A stretch of 27,774 nt of DNA, from the NCBI GenBank assembly GCA_041178405.1, contig JBEGVK010000113.1:1-27774 (forward strand). The letters are read 5' to 3'. The position numbers and the translations under genes were made by a program. Positions 27,223 to 27,774 of the stretch are shown here, in pieces. Numbering within the stretch: position 1 is the first letter of the stretch; each line of letters starts with the position of its first letter. The notes under the pieces are model-generated. The model did no database searches. It was not told where the DNA came from and saw only the letters and a list, made by a program, of their open reading frames with translations. This DNA is from UBA668 sp041178405 (lineage in GTDB: Bacteria > Actinomycetota > Acidimicrobiia > Acidimicrobiales > Ilumatobacteraceae).

Positions 27223-27774
27223 CATCGGCAGATGCCGGAGACGGCCGCGACCCGGAACTGGAAGCGCTCCTCAACTCGTTTGGCGATGCCCACGAGTCGG
27301 GCGCTGGGCCGGCGCCCGATGTCCCCCTCGAAGAGCTGCTGCAGTTGTTCGCTACAGGCCCTGACGTCGACCCAGCGGCCTCGCTTGATGCCACGGAGCC
27401 GCTCGACGAGGGCGCGTCCGACGGGAGCGACGCCGGCGCAGTCGGCCACGACGTGCCGCCCGTGGCTGACCTCTCGGTCGAGACCGGGATCGACTGGCTC
27501 GGGGCGCCGGTCTTCGGCGGTGATGACGGCGACGTGACGCGGCCCGTCGAGGTCGAGCCCGACCGCGGCGTCGGGAAGGTCGCTGCACCTGTCGCGCCTG
27601 ACGGGCCCGAGTCGGCCGGAGCGCCGCCCGGAGAGTCGACGCTCGCCGTCGGGCCGGCACCGGGTTCGCTGGCATCACACGGCATGCCGGACTGGGCGGG
27701 CGACGAGACTGCGGTCGACGCTGAGGAGCAAGCGGGATCCGATGGGGTTGCGGCCGACGAGGCGGCTGGGGTTC
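27219..27774 (+). CDS. Acidic low-complexity N-terminus of an unfinished gene in the ftsQ position (partial)
   Basis: GTG 27219 overlaps the murB stop by 4 bases (GTGA) and opens a frame of 185 codons without a stop to the window edge. The visible part is rich in Asp, Glu, Ala, Gly and Pro, with about 40 acidic and only 4 Arg/Lys residues. It has no transmembrane segment and few hydrophobic clusters (VPLEELLQLF near residue 38; IDWLGAPVFGG near residue 95). It looks disordered. In actinobacterial dcw clusters ftsQ usually follows murC/murB, so this may be FtsQ with a very long acidic cytosolic extension, or an unrelated protein placed before ftsQ. The membrane helix and POTRA domain needed to decide lie outside the window. 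No function is asserted. Confidence 0.65.
   Translation, partial: MTSADAGDGRDPELEALLNSFGDAHESGAGPAPDVPLEELLQLFATGPDVDPAASLDATEPLDEGASDGSDAGAVGHDVPPVADLSVETGIDWLGAPVFGGDDGDVTRPVEVEPDRGVGKVAAPVAPDGPESAGAPPGESTLAVGPAPGSLASHGMPDWAGDETAVDAEEQAGSDGVAADEAAGV

Overview
The window is high-G+C DNA with GTG and TTG starts, many 4-base gene overlaps and gene families typical of Actinomycetota: DUF3040, an MtrA/MtrB-like two-component pair, a TgpA/DUF58/MoxR block and an actinobacterial-style dcw cluster. Missing or changed landmarks (no murF between murE and mraY, altered MurG and MurC motifs) point to a deep lineage such as Acidimicrobiia rather than Streptomyces or Mycobacterium. That placement is inference, because no rRNA gene is present.

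Layout. Positions 1-3202 (minus strand) hold a sensor kinase cut by the window edge, its OmpR-type regulator, an inositol-monophosphatase-family enzyme and a small two-helix membrane protein. Positions 3228-6175 (plus) hold a polyprenol-phosphate-mannose-synthase-like glycosyltransferase, a Nudix hydrolase, DNA polymerase IV and a DUF3040 membrane protein. Positions 6172-10541 (minus) form a MoxR ATPase, DUF58 and transglutaminase operon. Positions 10642-14248 (plus) hold an atypical ROK-family protein, an acyl-CoA dehydrogenase, a small unknown protein, an HNH endonuclease and a lipoate-ligase-like protein. The only long gene-free stretch, 14249-14604, is the mraZ control region. From 14605 to the end runs the cell wall and division cluster mraZ, rsmH, ftsL, ftsI, murE, mraY, murD, ftsW, murG, murC, murB and an unfinished, very acidic open frame.

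How it works together. MurE, MurD and MurC build the UDP-MurNAc-peptide together with MurF (not seen here) and MurB. MraY and MurG make lipid I and lipid II. FtsW with FtsI polymerises and crosslinks septal peptidoglycan, with FtsL as a scaffold. Eight of the nine junctions from ftsL to the last frame overlap by exactly 4 bases, so the block is probably one translationally coupled transcript.

The strongest regulatory signal is upstream of mraZ. TGGGG-type repeats recur every 10 bases, the last two lying between a perfect TTGACA -35 and a GAGAAT -10. This looks like an extended MraZ autoregulatory operator. A second theme is leaderless transcription: five operon-leading start codons have a TANNNT -10 motif ending 6-8 bases upstream, including an overlapping bidirectional pair at 3210-3219. 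A third is electrostatic: FtsL, FtsI and FtsW have arginine-rich cytosolic tails, whereas the frame in the usual ftsQ position begins with at least 185 strongly acidic residues.
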